Counted from the stretch's first letter, positions 21,344 through 31,587 are shown. The stretch is DNA of 64,000 nt from Actinacidiphila acidipaludis (GCF_019890725.1 NZ_JAINZZ010000002.1:248001-312000); one strand, 5' to 3'. Notes: generated by a model not told the origin, from the sequence alone. Program-made: numbers and translations.

Positions 21344-22130
21344 CGTTGGCCTCGATCGAGGACATCACCTGGGCCGAGGGCACGCCCGCGACCTGGATGT
21401 CCTTGTCGTTCATCTTGACCGTCGGGGTCGAGTTGACGCCGCTGTCGTCGAACGACTTGCTCATCGTCAGCGCCCACTTGTCGAAGGTGCCGTTCTTCAC
21501 CGCGTCGGAGAACTTGGCGTTGTTCTTCAGCGCGGGGATCTTCTGCGCCACCTGGATCAGGTGGTCGGCGTTGTTGAAGTCGTCCTTCTTCTCGTCCGGG
21601 TGGACGGCCTTCGAGTAGAGCAGCGTGTGGTACTGCTCGAAGGCGTCCACCGAGACGTTCAGCGCCGCGCCCAGCGCGCTCAGCGCCTTCTTCGAACCCG
21701 AGCCGCCCTGGCCCGCGTCGAGGAAGGTGCCGAACGTGTACTGGATGCGGTACTTGCCGTCCTTGGCGCCCTGCAGCACCGCGGCGCCGGACTCCTGCTC
21801 GTAGGCCGCGCAGATCGGGCAGCGCATGTCCTCGAACTCGTGCAGGGTGTTCTTGTTGTTCTTGTCGCCGATGATCAGCGTCGTGCCGTCGGTGCCGTCG
21901 GTGTTGGCCGGCTTGACGAGCGTCTTCTTGGCGGCGGCCGACCAGTAGCTGGGCTTGTTGGCCTGGTTGACGGCGACGGCGACGCCGCCGGCAACGGCCA
22001 GCACCGCGACGATGCCGACGCCGACGAAGACCTGGCGGCGCACCTTCGCGCGCTTGGCCTCCTTCTCGCGCTGGGCGCGCAGCCGCTCGCGGGCGGCTGC
22101 CTTGCTGGCCTTGCTGTTCCTGCTGCTCAT
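21333..22130 (-). CDS. Membrane-anchored DsbA-like thioredoxin-fold protein
   Basis: The 265-residue protein has a very basic, charged cytoplasmic start (about 1-32), one membrane anchor (about 33-53) and an extracytoplasmic DsbA-type thioredoxin fold with the active-site motif CPIC in FEDMRCPICAAYEQ and the cis-proline loop NSTPTVKMN. It probably oxidises or isomerises disulfides in exported proteins. A paralogue with CPAC lies at 51849. It is 45 bases downstream of a membrane protein gene on the same strand, probably one operon. Confidence 0.9.
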   Translation of the reverse strand: MSSRNSKASKAAARERLRAQREKEAKRAKVRRQVFVGVGIVAVLAVAGGVAVAVNQANKPSYWSAAAKKTLVKPANTDGTDGTTLIIGDKNNKNTLHEFEDMRCPICAAYEQESGAAVLQGAKDGKYRIQYTFGTFLDAGQGGSGSKKALSALGAALNVSVDAFEQYHTLLYSKAVHPDEKKDDFNNADHLIQVAQKIPALKNNAKFSDAVKNGTFDKWALTMSKSFDDSGVNSTPTVKMNDKDIQVAGVPSAQVMSSIEANVKK

Positions 22131-22175
22131 GACTCAGTCTCCGGGGTACGCGTGGTGGGGGACGTGCTCGTGCGG

Positions 22176-22865
22176 TCAGGCGGCGAGCGGCGCGGGGGGA
22201 CCCCGGCGGACCACGGCGTGCAGCAAGGACCGGGCGGCCGGTCCGGGGGAGACGTGCGCCGCGGCCGGGCGGACCCGGCGCGGCAGCAGGCGGACGCGGT
22301 GGGCGGCCACCGCGACCAGCAGCGGGCGGAAGGCCGCGGCGCCGGCGGCCCGCAGCATCCGCTGCAGCGCCTTCTCGCCGCGCCGCAGCCACCACGAGGC
22401 GAGCAGGCCCACCGAGACGTGGGCGGCCAGCAGCAGCCACGGCAGGGTCGCCGACGGCATCTGCGCGGCGGCCGACGGCCCGGACACACCGGGAAGCCGG
22501 GTGCCTGCCTCGCCGCCGTGGCAGATCACGGCATTGTGGAAGGAGCGCCAGGAGCCGGTGACCGGACCGCCGGACGGCCCGTAGCAGAGCTGCTGACCGG
22601 AGGTGAACCAGGTGTCCACAGCCAGTTCGAGCGGCACCATCAGGGCCGCGATCAGCCGGAAACCGCACTCGCGGCGGCCGGCGACCAGGTAGGCCACGGC
22701 GAGAACGGCCGCGAACGCGACGGCCACCGCCGGCAACGGCAGCGGCTCGTGGGACAGCAGCACATGGGAGGTGGAGGAGAGGGTGACGCAGAGCGCGGCG
22801 AAGAGGGCAGCACGAAGCAGCCCCAGCCGCGGTCGTATCTCCTCCATGGCGACCGAGTGTGCCAT
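22176..22865 (-). CDS. Hypothetical integral membrane protein
   Basis: I do not recognise a named family. The 229-residue product has about four membrane segments (near 14-34, 44-62, 70-85 and 142-160), then an Arg/Ala/Pro-rich cytoplasmic-looking tail. Two cysteines (QQLCYGPSG and NAVICHGGE) lie in the extracytoplasmic loop. ATG 22865 and ATG 22847 are both possible; neither has a clear ribosome binding site. It probably forms an operon with the DsbA-like gene downstream and is divergent from dnaE. The loop cysteines could be substrates of that DsbA (inference). Confidence 0.7.
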   Translation of the reverse strand: MAHSVAMEEIRPRLGLLRAALFAALCVTLSSTSHVLLSHEPLPLPAVAVAFAAVLAVAYLVAGRRECGFRLIAALMVPLELAVDTWFTSGQQLCYGPSGGPVTGSWRSFHNAVICHGGEAGTRLPGVSGPSAAAQMPSATLPWLLLAAHVSVGLLASWWLRRGEKALQRMLRAAGAAAFRPLLVAVAAHRVRLLPRRVRPAAAHVSPGPAARSLLHAVVRRGPPAPLAA

Positions 22866-22941
22866 GCGCGGGCGTATGTGTGACCTAAAGACCGGGTAAC
22901 GGCCGGTGGCCCGTCGGCGTCCGGCTGTCGTACCCGGGTCG

Positions 22942-22947
22942 TAGAGT
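22942..22947 (+). promoter_or_regulatory. Candidate -10 box of dnaE
   Basis: TAGAGT lies 59 bases before the chosen dnaE start, in the divergent gap with the membrane protein gene. No convincing -35 box accompanies it. Confidence 0.35.
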
Positions 22948-23006
22948 TGCCATCACCGTCATCAGCCCGCCAGATCCGACCGCGCCTGCCGGAGGTGTCG
23001 CTCCCC

Positions 23007-26000
23007 GTGACCGACCAGCCCTTCACTCACCTGCACGTCCACACCCAGTACTCGCTGCTGGACGGCGCCGCGAGGCTGAAGGACATGTTCAAGGCGTGCA
23101 ACGAGATGGAGATGACCCACGTCGCCATCACCGACCACGGGAACCTGCACGGCGCCTACGACTTCTTCCACCAGGCGAAGGCGGCCGGCGTCACCCCCGT
23201 GATGGGCATCGAGGCGTATCTGGCGCCCGAGTCCCGGCGGTACGCCAAGCCCGTCAAGTGGGGTGCCCCGCACCAGAAGAACGACGACATCTCCGGTGCC
23301 GGCGCCTACACCCACATGACGATCTGGGCCCGGAACAAGACGGGCCTGCACAACCTCTTCCGCGCCCAGTCCCGCGCCTCCTTCGAGGGCTTCTTCCGCA
23401 AGCCCCGGATGGACCGCGAGCTGCTCAGCGAGTACGCCGAGGGCCTGATGGGCACCACCGGCTGCCCGTCCGGCGAGGTCTCCACCCGGATCCGGCTGGG
23501 GCAGATGGACGAGGCGATCAAGGCCGCCGCCGAGTACCAGGACATCTTCGGCAAGGAGAACTTCTTCGTCGAGATCATGGACCACGGCATCGACATCGAC
23601 CGCCGGGCCCGTGACGGGCTGATGGAGATCTCCCGGAAGCTCAAGGCGCCGTTCGTCGTCACCAACGACTCGCACTACACGTACGCGGAGGAGGCCTCCG
23701 CGCACGACACCCTGCTGTGCATCCAGACCGGCTCCAACATGTCCGACCCGGACCGGTTCAAGTTCGACGGCTCCGGCTACTACCTGAAGTCCGCCGCCGA
23801 GATGTACGCGATCGACTCCTCCGACGCCTGGCAGGAGGGCTGCCGCAACACGCAGCTGCTGATCGCCGACCGGGTCGACACCGAGGGCATGTTCCAGTTC
23901 AAGAACCTGATGCCCAAGTTCGACGTGCCCGAGGGCTACGACGAGGTCTCCTGGTTCCGCGAGGAGGTCGCCCGCGGCATGGCCCGGCGCTTCCCCGGCG
24001 GCATCCCCGAGGACCGGCAGAAGCTCGCCGAGTACGAGATGGACACCATCGTCCAGATGGGGTTCCCCGGCTACTTCCTCGTCGTCGCCGACTTCATCAT
24101 GTGGGCGAAGAACAACGGCATCGCGGTGGGTCCGGGCCGCGGCTCGGCGGCCGGCTCGATCGTCGCCTACGCGATGGGCATCACCGACCTCGACCCGGTC
24201 CCGCACGGCCTGATCTTCGAGCGCTTCCTCAACCCCGAGCGCATCTCCATGCCCGACGTCGACATCGACTTCGACGAGCGCAGGCGCGGCGAGGTCATCC
24301 GGTACGTCACCGAGAAGTACGGCTCCGACAAGGTCGCGCAGATCGCCACCTACGGCACCATCAAGGCCAAGGCCGCGATCAAGGACTCGGCCCGCGTGCT
24401 GGGCTACCCGTTCTCCATGGGCGACCGGATCACCAAGGCGATGCCGGCCGACGTGCTCGGCAAGGGCATCCCGCTCTCCGGCATCACCGACAAGGACCAC
24501 CCGCGGTACAGCGAGGCCGCCGAGGTCCGGGCGATGTACGAGAACGAGCCGGACGTCACCAAGGTGATCGACTCGGCCAAGGGCATCGAGGGCCTGGTGC
24601 GCCAGATGGGCGTGCACGCGGCCGGCGTGATCATGTCGTCCGAGTCGCTCATCGACCACGTGCCGATCTTCTCGCCGAAGAACGACGGCGCGGTCGTCAC
24701 GCAGTGGGACTACCCGAGCTGCGAGTCGCTCGGCCTGCTCAAGATGGACTTCCTGGGCCTGCGCAACCTGACGATCATGGACGACGCGGTCAAGTCGATC
24801 AAGGCCAACAAGGGCATCGACATCGACCTGCTGAGCCTGCCGCTGGACGACCCCAACACCTACGCACTGCTCAGCCGCGGTGACACCCTGGGCGTCTTCC
24901 AGTTCGACGGCGGCCCCATGCGGTCCCTGCTGCGCATGATGAAGCCCGACAACTTCGAGGACATCTCCGCCGTCTCGGCCCTGTACCGGCCGGGCCCGAT
25001 GGGCATGAACTCGCACATCAACTACGCGCTGCGGAAGAACAAGCAGCAGGACATCACCCCGATCCACCCCGAGCTGGAAGCGCCGCTCAAAGAGGTCCTG
25101 GACATCACCTACGGCCTCATCGTGTACCAGGAGCAGGTGCAGAAGGCCGCCCAGGTGCTCGCCGGGTACTCGCTCGGCCAGGCCGACCTGCTGCGCCGGG
25201 CGATGGGCAAGAAGAAGAAGGAGGTCCTCGACAAGGAGTTCATCCCGTTCCAGGCGGGCATGCGGGAACGCGGCTACTCCGACGAGGCCATCCAGTCGGT
25301 GTGGGACGTGCTGGTCCCGTTCGCCGGCTACGCCTTCAACAAGGCGCACTCCGCGGCCTACGGCCTGGTGTCGTACTGGACCGCGTACCTGAAGGCGAAC
25401 TACCCGGCCGAGTACATGGCCGGCCTGCTCACCTCGGTGAAGGACGACAAGGACAAGATGGCGCTCTATCTCAACGAGTGCCGCCGAATGGGCATCAAGG
25501 TGCTGCCCCCGGACGTCAACGAGTCCAACGCCAACTTCACCCCGAGCGGAGACGACACGATCGTCTTCGGCCTCACCGCCGTGCGCAACGTCGGCTCGAA
25601 CGTGGTGGAGTCCATCGTCAAGTGCCGTAGGTCCAAGGGCCGTTACGGCTCGTTCCCGGACTTCCTCGACAAGGTCGAGGTGGTGGTGTGCAACAAGCGC
25701 ACCGTCGAGTCGCTGATCAAGGCCGGCGCCTTCGACGAGATGCAGCACACCCGGCGCGGTCTGACCGAGCACTTCGAGTCGATGATCGACAACGTGGTGC
25801 AGGTCAAGCGCAAGGAGGCCGAGGGCCAGTTCGACCTCTTCGGCGGGATGGGCGACGAGGGCGACGACTCCCCGGCCTTCGGCATGGACGTGGTCTTCTC
25901 CGACATCGAGTGGGACAAGACGTATCTGCTCGCCCAGGAACGCGAGATGCTCGGACTGTATGTGTCCGATCACCCGCTGTTCGGCATCGAGCACATCCTC

Positions 26001-26558
26001 AACGACAAGACGGACGCCTCCATCGCGGCGCTGGCCGGCGACTACTCGGACGGCGCGATCGTCACCATCGGCGGCATCATCTCGGGCCTGCAGCGCAAGA
26101 TGACCAAGCAGGGCAACGCGTGGGCGATCGCCACCGTCGAGGACCTGGCCGGCTCGGTGGACTGCATGTTCTTCCCGGCCACCTACCAGTTGGTGTCCAC
26201 CCAACTCGTCGAGGACGCCGTGGTGTTCGTCAAGGGCCGGCTGGACAAGCGGGAGGACGTGCCGCGGCTGGTCGCGATGGAACTGATGGTGCCCGACCTG
26301 ACGGACGTGGGCGCCAACGCCCCGGTGGTGCTGTCGATCCCGACGGTCAAGGTCACGCCGCCGCTGGTGGCCAGGCTCGGTGAGGTGCTGGACAGCCACA
26401 AGGGCAACACCGAGGTCCGGGTGCGGCTCCAGGGCGCCCGCAGCACCACGGTGCTGCGGCTGGACCGGCACCGGGTCACCGCGGACCCGTCGCTGTTCGG
26501 CGACCTCAAGGCCCTGCTGGGACCGGCCTGTCTGGGCGCGGGCCAGCAGGCGGGCTGA
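23007..26558 (+). CDS. dnaE: DNA polymerase III alpha subunit
   Basis: This is the main replicative polymerase subunit, 1183 residues. The N-terminal PHP domain starts FTHLHVHTQYSLLDGA and has AITDHGNLHGAYDF; the polymerase active site includes GPGRGSAAGSIVAYAMGIT and the catalytic aspartates of PDVDIDFDERRR; a helix-hairpin-helix region, an OB-fold and the tau-binding C-terminus follow. GTG 23007 is chosen for GGAGG at 22991-22995 and because the family begins just before FTHLHVH; the frame is open to 22947. The gene is single and intact. Confidence 0.97.
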   Translation: MTDQPFTHLHVHTQYSLLDGAARLKDMFKACNEMEMTHVAITDHGNLHGAYDFFHQAKAAGVTPVMGIEAYLAPESRRYAKPVKWGAPHQKNDDISGAGAYTHMTIWARNKTGLHNLFRAQSRASFEGFFRKPRMDRELLSEYAEGLMGTTGCPSGEVSTRIRLGQMDEAIKAAAEYQDIFGKENFFVEIMDHGIDIDRRARDGLMEISRKLKAPFVVTNDSHYTYAEEASAHDTLLCIQTGSNMSDPDRFKFDGSGYYLKSAAEMYAIDSSDAWQEGCRNTQLLIADRVDTEGMFQFKNLMPKFDVPEGYDEVSWFREEVARGMARRFPGGIPEDRQKLAEYEMDTIVQMGFPGYFLVVADFIMWAKNNGIAVGPGRGSAAGSIVAYAMGITDLDPVPHGLIFERFLNPERISMPDVDIDFDERRRGEVIRYVTEKYGSDKVAQIATYGTIKAKAAIKDSARVLGYPFSMGDRITKAMPADVLGKGIPLSGITDKDHPRYSEAAEVRAMYENEPDVTKVIDSAKGIEGLVRQMGVHAAGVIMSSESLIDHVPIFSPKNDGAVVTQWDYPSCESLGLLKMDFLGLRNLTIMDDAVKSIKANKGIDIDLLSLPLDDPNTYALLSRGDTLGVFQFDGGPMRSLLRMMKPDNFEDISAVSALYRPGPMGMNSHINYALRKNKQQDITPIHPELEAPLKEVLDITYGLIVYQEQVQKAAQVLAGYSLGQADLLRRAMGKKKKEVLDKEFIPFQAGMRERGYSDEAIQSVWDVLVPFAGYAFNKAHSAAYGLVSYWTAYLKANYPAEYMAGLLTSVKDDKDKMALYLNECRRMGIKVLPPDVNESNANFTPSGDDTIVFGLTAVRNVGSNVVESIVKCRRSKGRYGSFPDFLDKVEVVVCNKRTVESLIKAGAFDEMQHTRRGLTEHFESMIDNVVQVKRKEAEGQFDLFGGMGDEGDDSPAFGMDVVFSDIEWDKTYLLAQEREMLGLYVSDHPLFGIEHILNDKTDASIAALAGDYSDGAIVTIGGIISGLQRKMTKQGNAWAIATVEDLAGSVDCMFFPATYQLVSTQLVEDAVVFVKGRLDKREDVPRLVAMELMVPDLTDVGANAPVVLSIPTVKVTPPLVARLGEVLDSHKGNTEVRVRLQGARSTTVLRLDRHRVTADPSLFGDLKALLGPACLGAGQQAG

Positions 26559-26565
26559 ACACGAG

Positions 26566-26597
26566 CGCGGGGGCGCCCCCGAAGGGGCACCCCCGCG
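26566..26597. terminator. Terminator between dnaE and the small hydrophilic protein gene
   Basis: CGCGGGGG and GCCCC pair with GGGGC and CCCCCGCG around a CGAA loop with a single mismatch. It lies eight bases after the dnaE stop between convergent genes and probably serves both. Confidence 0.85.
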
Positions 26598-26624
26598 TGT
26601 GTGAGAAGTGCGGGTGCGGCGCGA

Positions 26625-26795
26625 TCAGTTGTGGCCGAACCTCTTCTGCTGCTTGCGCGAGACCTGCGTCGAGGCCGGCATGCCGTGCTCCTCGGTCATC
26701 GTCGCGGAGTGCGTGGGCTCCTGGCCCTCCATGGCCGGGTTGGGCCGCTGGTCGTGCTGCTCGCGCTGACGGTTCTGGTTCTTGTTCTTAGCCAC
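26625..26795 (-). CDS. Small hydrophilic protein, 56 residues
   Basis: The gene encodes 56 residues, starting AKNKNQNRQREQHDQRP after the GTG-encoded Met and ending KQQKRFGHN. The product is highly charged and polar with no hydrophobic core, so it is probably disordered. GTG 26795 follows GGAAGG with seven-base spacing. Proteins of this sort are annotated as small hydrophilic proteins in Streptomyces; function is unknown. It is convergent with dnaE and divergent from the NYN gene. The 236-base gap upstream (26796-27031) is AT-richer than average and should hold divergent promoters, but I see no convincing pair. Confidence 0.75.
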   Translation of the reverse strand: MAKNKNQNRQREQHDQRPNPAMEGQEPTHSATMTEEHGMPASTQVSRKQQKRFGHN

Positions 26796-27031
26796 GATCG
26801 TGCCTTCCTAGTGTGGGGATTGTTGGCCGATGGGCCGCCATCAGATTTGCACGTGAGTACAAAGCGCGCATTTCGGGCAGTTGACCGGTGAGAGCGCTGC
26901 GTGACCACGACGACCGCCACGCCGAAGATCGGCTTCGCGGCCATAACGCCCGGGAATTCGGGCAGACTCGGGGGAAATCTCAGGCAGAGCCCTGGATGAA
27001 CTCGCCGGGGGGCGACCGGAAGAGGTGCGAC

Positions 27032-28249
27032 ATGGATCGCTGCGTCGTCCTGGTGGACGCCGGATACCTGCTGGGTGCAGCGGCCAGCCTGCTGGCGGGT
27101 GAGCCCTCCCGGTCCTCGATCGTGGTGGATCATGCCGCCGTGGTCGCTGGCCTGCGCGAACGCGCCGAATTGGAGACCGGCCGGCCGCTGCTGCGGATCT
27201 ACTGGTTCGACGGAGCGCCCGACCGGGTTCCGCAACCCGAGCACCGCCGGCTGCGGGTCATGCCCCGGGTGACGGTCCGCCTCGGCGCTCTCACCCGGAC
27301 GGACGGCCGCTGGGCGCAGAAGGGCGTCGACGCTGCTATGCACGCCGAGCTGTCCGAGCTCGCCCGCAACCGCGCCTGCTCCGACGTGGTCCTGGTCACC
27401 GGGGACGGCGATCTGCTGCCCGGCATGATGTCCGCCAAGGAGCACGGCGTCGCGGTCCACCTGTGGGCCGTGCAGGCCGCCGACGGCGACTACAACCAGT
27501 CCGAGGACCTGGTCGCCGAGGCCGACGAGCGCCGCGTGCTGGACCGGGAGTGGATCACCGCGGCCATCCGCGCCCGCGACACCAGCGGGTTCTGCCCGCC
27601 GGTCGGGCCGCGGCCGGAGTTCGGCCCGGAGATCGCCGCGATCCTCGCCGCGCCGCTGCCCGAGTCCGCCCTGCCGCCCCGGCAGCCCGAGACCGCGCCC
27701 GCGCCGCCCGAGGCCCCGCACCCGGCCAAGAACGGCTCCGAGCCCCATCCGCCGCAGCACGCCCGGGGCGTGCCCACCCCCAAGGACCTGGCCGACCTCG
27801 GCCGGACCCACACCGCCCCCGCCCAGCACCCCGTGCCCAACGCCACCCTGCGCTGGTCGTCCGAGAAGGGCTGGGCCGACCGCGGCTCCGACCAGGCCGA
27901 CACCAGCGGACTGCCGACCCTGGCCCAGCTCACCAGCGCCGAGCAGCGCTGGGCCGACCGCGAGGCCGACATCACCGCGGTCAGCGGCGACCCCTACGAG
28001 GTGGGCCAGGTCTTCGCCCGCCGCTGGATCGCCCGGGTCACCGACTCCGGGCAGCGCCAGCAACTCGCCGGCCACTACCCGCGGGTCCCGCACCGCATCG
28101 ACGGCGAGCTGCTGCGGTACGCCGCCCGTTTCGGGCTGCTGGCCCACAAGGACGACCAGATCGACGAGCACGACCGCTACGCGATCCGCGCGGGCTTCTG
28201 GCGCGAGTTCGGCATCCGCGGCTCCGCGGCGGCGGCCGCGCAGGACTGA
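27032..28249 (+). CDS. NYN-domain (PIN-like) putative ribonuclease
   Basis: The 405-residue protein has an N-terminal NYN domain (about 1-190) with the acidic motifs VVLVDAGYLLG, GVDAAMHAEL and VVLVTGDGDLLPGM expected of a Mg2+-dependent PIN-fold nuclease. A proline-rich linker (about 200-290) follows and then a conserved-looking domain (about 295-400, SAEQRWADREADITAVSG to DRYAIRAGFWREFGIRG) that may bind RNA or a partner. ATG 27032 follows GGAAGAGG; an in-frame ATG 26888 would add an unlikely sequence. The target is unknown. Confidence 0.8.
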   Translation: MDRCVVLVDAGYLLGAAASLLAGEPSRSSIVVDHAAVVAGLRERAELETGRPLLRIYWFDGAPDRVPQPEHRRLRVMPRVTVRLGALTRTDGRWAQKGVDAAMHAELSELARNRACSDVVLVTGDGDLLPGMMSAKEHGVAVHLWAVQAADGDYNQSEDLVAEADERRVLDREWITAAIRARDTSGFCPPVGPRPEFGPEIAAILAAPLPESALPPRQPETAPAPPEAPHPAKNGSEPHPPQHARGVPTPKDLADLGRTHTAPAQHPVPNATLRWSSEKGWADRGSDQADTSGLPTLAQLTSAEQRWADREADITAVSGDPYEVGQVFARRWIARVTDSGQRQQLAGHYPRVPHRIDGELLRYAARFGLLAHKDDQIDEHDRYAIRAGFWREFGIRGSAAAAAQD

Positions 28250-28432
28250 GGCCCGCCGCCGGCAGGGTGCGGAGCTGCGGCCGCCGCCCGCCGGGTGCCG
28301 CCGCCCGGCGCCAGGCGACCCCCGGCCGCACAGCGCGTACGCCCGCCGTCGTACAGCGCCGCACGCCGGCCTCGGCCACGGCCGCGCAGGCCCGAACGGC
28401 CCGCCCAGGGAAGGCGCCCCGGGGCCGAACCG

Positions 28433-28454
28433 GGCCGATCCGGGCCGATCCGGA
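28433..28454 (+). repeat. Short direct repeat before the ABC transporter
   Basis: GGGCCGATCC occurs twice in tandem in the 270-base gap between the NYN gene and the ABC transporter. The rest of the gap is very GC-rich with several weak hairpins. Only the TACTCT box below is a clear signal. Confidence 0.4.
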
Positions 28455-28505
28455 CGGAGCCGCCGTGCCGGGCCCCCCGTTTGGCCCACCGGCGGCCGTT
28501 ACGCG

Positions 28506-28511
28506 TACTCT
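28506..28511 (+). promoter_or_regulatory. Leaderless -10 of the ABC transporter operon
   Basis: TACTCT lies eight bases before GTG 28520. Transcription would start at or next to that GTG, which makes the nearby ATG 28514 an unlikely start. Confidence 0.5.
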
Positions 28512-28519
28512 CGATGTTC

Positions 28520-29568
<1,049 letters not shown>

Positions 29569-29572
<4 letters not shown>

Positions 29573-30378
29573 GCGTCGTCACACAGACGAGCCCCGAGCG
29601 GGCCGCCGCCGCGGCACCCCTGGCGCCTCGCGCCGGGCTGTGGCCCTCCCTGGCCGCCGTCTACCGCGCCCAGCTCTCCCGGGCCCGGGTCGCCCGCATC
29701 CCGCTGCTGTTCGTGGCCACCTTCCAGTCCGTCGGGATCATGGTCATGATGCGCGGCGTGGTCCACGCGGGTGACGGCGAGGCCGCCCGCTCGGTCGTCG
29801 CCGGTTCCAGCGTGCTGGTCGTCGCGTTCGTGGCGCTCAACCTGCTCGCCCAGTACTTCGGGCAGCTACGGGCGTCTGGCGGCCTGGACCACTACGCGAC
29901 GCTGCCGGTGCCCCCCGCGTCCGTGGTGCTGGGCACCGCGGCCGCGTACGCGTCGTTCACCGTGCCCGGCACCCTGGTGACCGCGCTCACCGGATGCGTG
30001 CTGTTCCATCTCACGGTCTCCGGGCTTTGGGTGCTGCTCCTGGTCATCCCGCTCGCCGGGGCCGCGCTGTCGGGCCTCGGCGCCGCGCTGGGCCTGCTCG
30101 CGCCACGGCTGGAGATCGCCACCCTGCTCGGGCAGCTCGGCATGTCCGCGGCGCTGCTGCTCGGCGTGCTGCCCCCCTCGCACATGCCGGCGCCGGTCGG
30201 CTGGGTCCGGGACGTGCTGCCGTCCACGTACGGCGTGGAGGCCTTCGCACGGACGCTCGGCGGCCCGGGGGCCACCCACTGGCCGGCCGTCGCCGGCGAC
30301 CTGTCCGTGTGCGCCGCCGTCGGCGTGCTCTCCCTGGCGCTCGCCACCCGCGCCTACCGCAGGGCCGCCTGCCGGTGA
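29569..30378 (+). CDS. ABC-2 type transporter, permease
   Basis: The 269-residue membrane protein has six predicted membrane segments, with segment starts near 40, 65, 115, 145, 180 and 240, and the ABC-2 permease layout. The conserved loop WVRDVLPSTYGVEAFARTL precedes the last segment. It overlaps the ATP-binding subunit by ATGA, so the pair forms one exporter. The long open frame upstream of the ATG only shadows other genes. Confidence 0.88.
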
Positions 30379-30408
30379 CGCGGACGATGACGCGATTGAC
30401 AGGCAGAC

Positions 30409-30421
30409 CTGGCACGATGGG
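30409..30421 (+). promoter_or_regulatory. CTGGCACGATGG motif, copy 3
   Basis: CTGGCACGATGGG ends three bases before the GTG start of the next gene. A perfect TTGACA (30396-30401) lies just before it but is too close to make a standard -35/-10 pair with it. Confidence 0.4.
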
Positions 30422-30424
30422 CAG

Positions 30425-31066
30425 GTGACCGCACCCCTGACTCCCCACGAGAACCCGCACTTCCCGCCGTACCCCGCCGACGGGTCCGGCGGAACCGGAG
30501 CCGAGAAGGAGTCCCCGCGGACCGAGATCGCCCGGGGCGTGCTGATCGCGCTGCTGGTCGCCGTCTGCGGTGTGGTGCTCGGGCTGCTCTGGCTGTGGCT
30601 GGCGCCGCGCATCCCCATGGTGTCCGACGGCCAGGCCGTCTACCTCAAGGACACCGAGGGGGAGGAGGCGATCGGCGCCGACGGCTGGTTCGCGCTGCTC
30701 GCCGCGGTGCTCGGGGTGGTGACCGCCGCCCTGGTCTTCTGGCGGTTCCGGCGCGGGGGCGTCGCGGTCGTCCTCGGGCTCGCCGTGGGCGGTGTGGCGG
30801 CCTCGGTGATCGGCTGGCGGGTCGGCGTGTGGCTCGGACCGCCGACGGACATCGTCGCCCACGCCAAGGCGGTCGGGCCCAAGAAGGTCTTCGACGGGCC
30901 GCTGGAGCTGCGGGCCAAGAGCGCCCTGGTGGCGTGGCCGGCCGCGGCGATGCTGGTCCATCTCTGCCTGACCTCGGCGTTCGGGCCGCGCGACCCCGAG
31001 CCCGTCCCCCCGCCCGCCGCGGGGCCCTGGGGCCCGCCGCCCCCGCCGCCGCCCGTGGCCCACTGA
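30425..31066 (+). CDS. Membrane protein, possible DUF2567 family
   Basis: The 213-residue protein has a Pro-rich cytoplasmic start, four predicted membrane segments (near 37-60, 89-107, 113-135 and 160-178) and a Pro-rich tail. The extracytoplasmic loop contains VYLKDTEGEEAIGADGWF. It resembles the actinobacterial DUF2567 family as I remember it; function is unknown. There is no clear ribosome binding site before GTG 30425, but the CTGGCACGATGGG motif abuts it. Its 3' end is 23 bases from the convergent YbaK gene. Confidence 0.7.
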   Translation: MTAPLTPHENPHFPPYPADGSGGTGAEKESPRTEIARGVLIALLVAVCGVVLGLLWLWLAPRIPMVSDGQAVYLKDTEGEEAIGADGWFALLAAVLGVVTAALVFWRFRRGGVAVVLGLAVGGVAASVIGWRVGVWLGPPTDIVAHAKAVGPKKVFDGPLELRAKSALVAWPAAAMLVHLCLTSAFGPRDPEPVPPPAAGPWGPPPPPPPVAH

Positions 31067-31089
31067 TCGCCGGATCGGCCTGCTGAGCC

Positions 31090-31587
31090 TCAGCGCCGGG
31101 CGATCGGCGCACTGGTCGCGGAGGTCAGGCGGGTCAGCAGACCGGGGGCCAGCTCCACCTCCAGGCCGCGGCGGCCCGCCGAGACGAAGACCGTCTCGAA
31201 GCCCTCCGCGGACGCGTCGATCACGGTGGGCAGCGCCTTGCGCTGGCCGAGCGGGGAGATCCCGCCGAGCACATAGCCCGTGGTGCGCTCGGCCGCCGCC
31301 GGGTCGGCCATGGCCGCCTTTTTGCCGCCCGCAGCGGCCGCGAGGGCCTTCAGATCGAGGGTGGCGGAGACCGGCACCACCGCCACGGTCAGCGCGCCGT
31401 CGACCTCGGCCACCAGCGTCTTGAAGACCCGGTCGGGCGACGTGCCCATCGCCGCGGCCGCCTCCAGGCCGTAGGACAGCTCCGAGGCGGGGTCGTGCGC
31501 GTAGGAGTGCACGGTGAAGGCCGCGCCGGCCTTCTCCAGGGCGACGGTGGCCGGGGTGCCGCCGCCCGATCGGGACTTCTTCGCCAT
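31090..31587 (-). CDS. ybaK: YbaK/EbsC-type Cys-tRNA deacylase
   Basis: This is a 165-residue single-domain protein of the YbaK group, which hydrolyses Cys-tRNA-Pro produced by prolyl-tRNA synthetase misacylation. Family features are the TVHSYAHDP start, FKTLVAEVDGALTVAVVPV, the ligand-binding lysine region LKALAAAAGGKKAAMAD and GYVLGGISPLGQRKALPTVIDASA. It is convergent with the membrane protein gene and lies 52 bases downstream of the LON-domain gene on the same strand, so it may share its transcript. Confidence 0.9.
   Translation of the reverse strand: MAKKSRSGGGTPATVALEKAGAAFTVHSYAHDPASELSYGLEAAAAMGTSPDRVFKTLVAEVDGALTVAVVPVSATLDLKALAAAAGGKKAAMADPAAAERTTGYVLGGISPLGQRKALPTVIDASAEGFETVFVSAGRRGLEVELAPGLLTRLTSATSAPIARR

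Noticed and set aside
22962..26471. Minus-strand open frame of 1169 codons opposite dnaE
   Set aside because: It is antisense to an intact dnaE and has compositionally biased, motif-free translation.
30396..30424. TTGACA as a standard promoter with CACGAT
   Set aside because: Only 11 bases separate TTGACA and CACGAT, too short for a sigma-70 type promoter, and no other -10 box is placed correctly.
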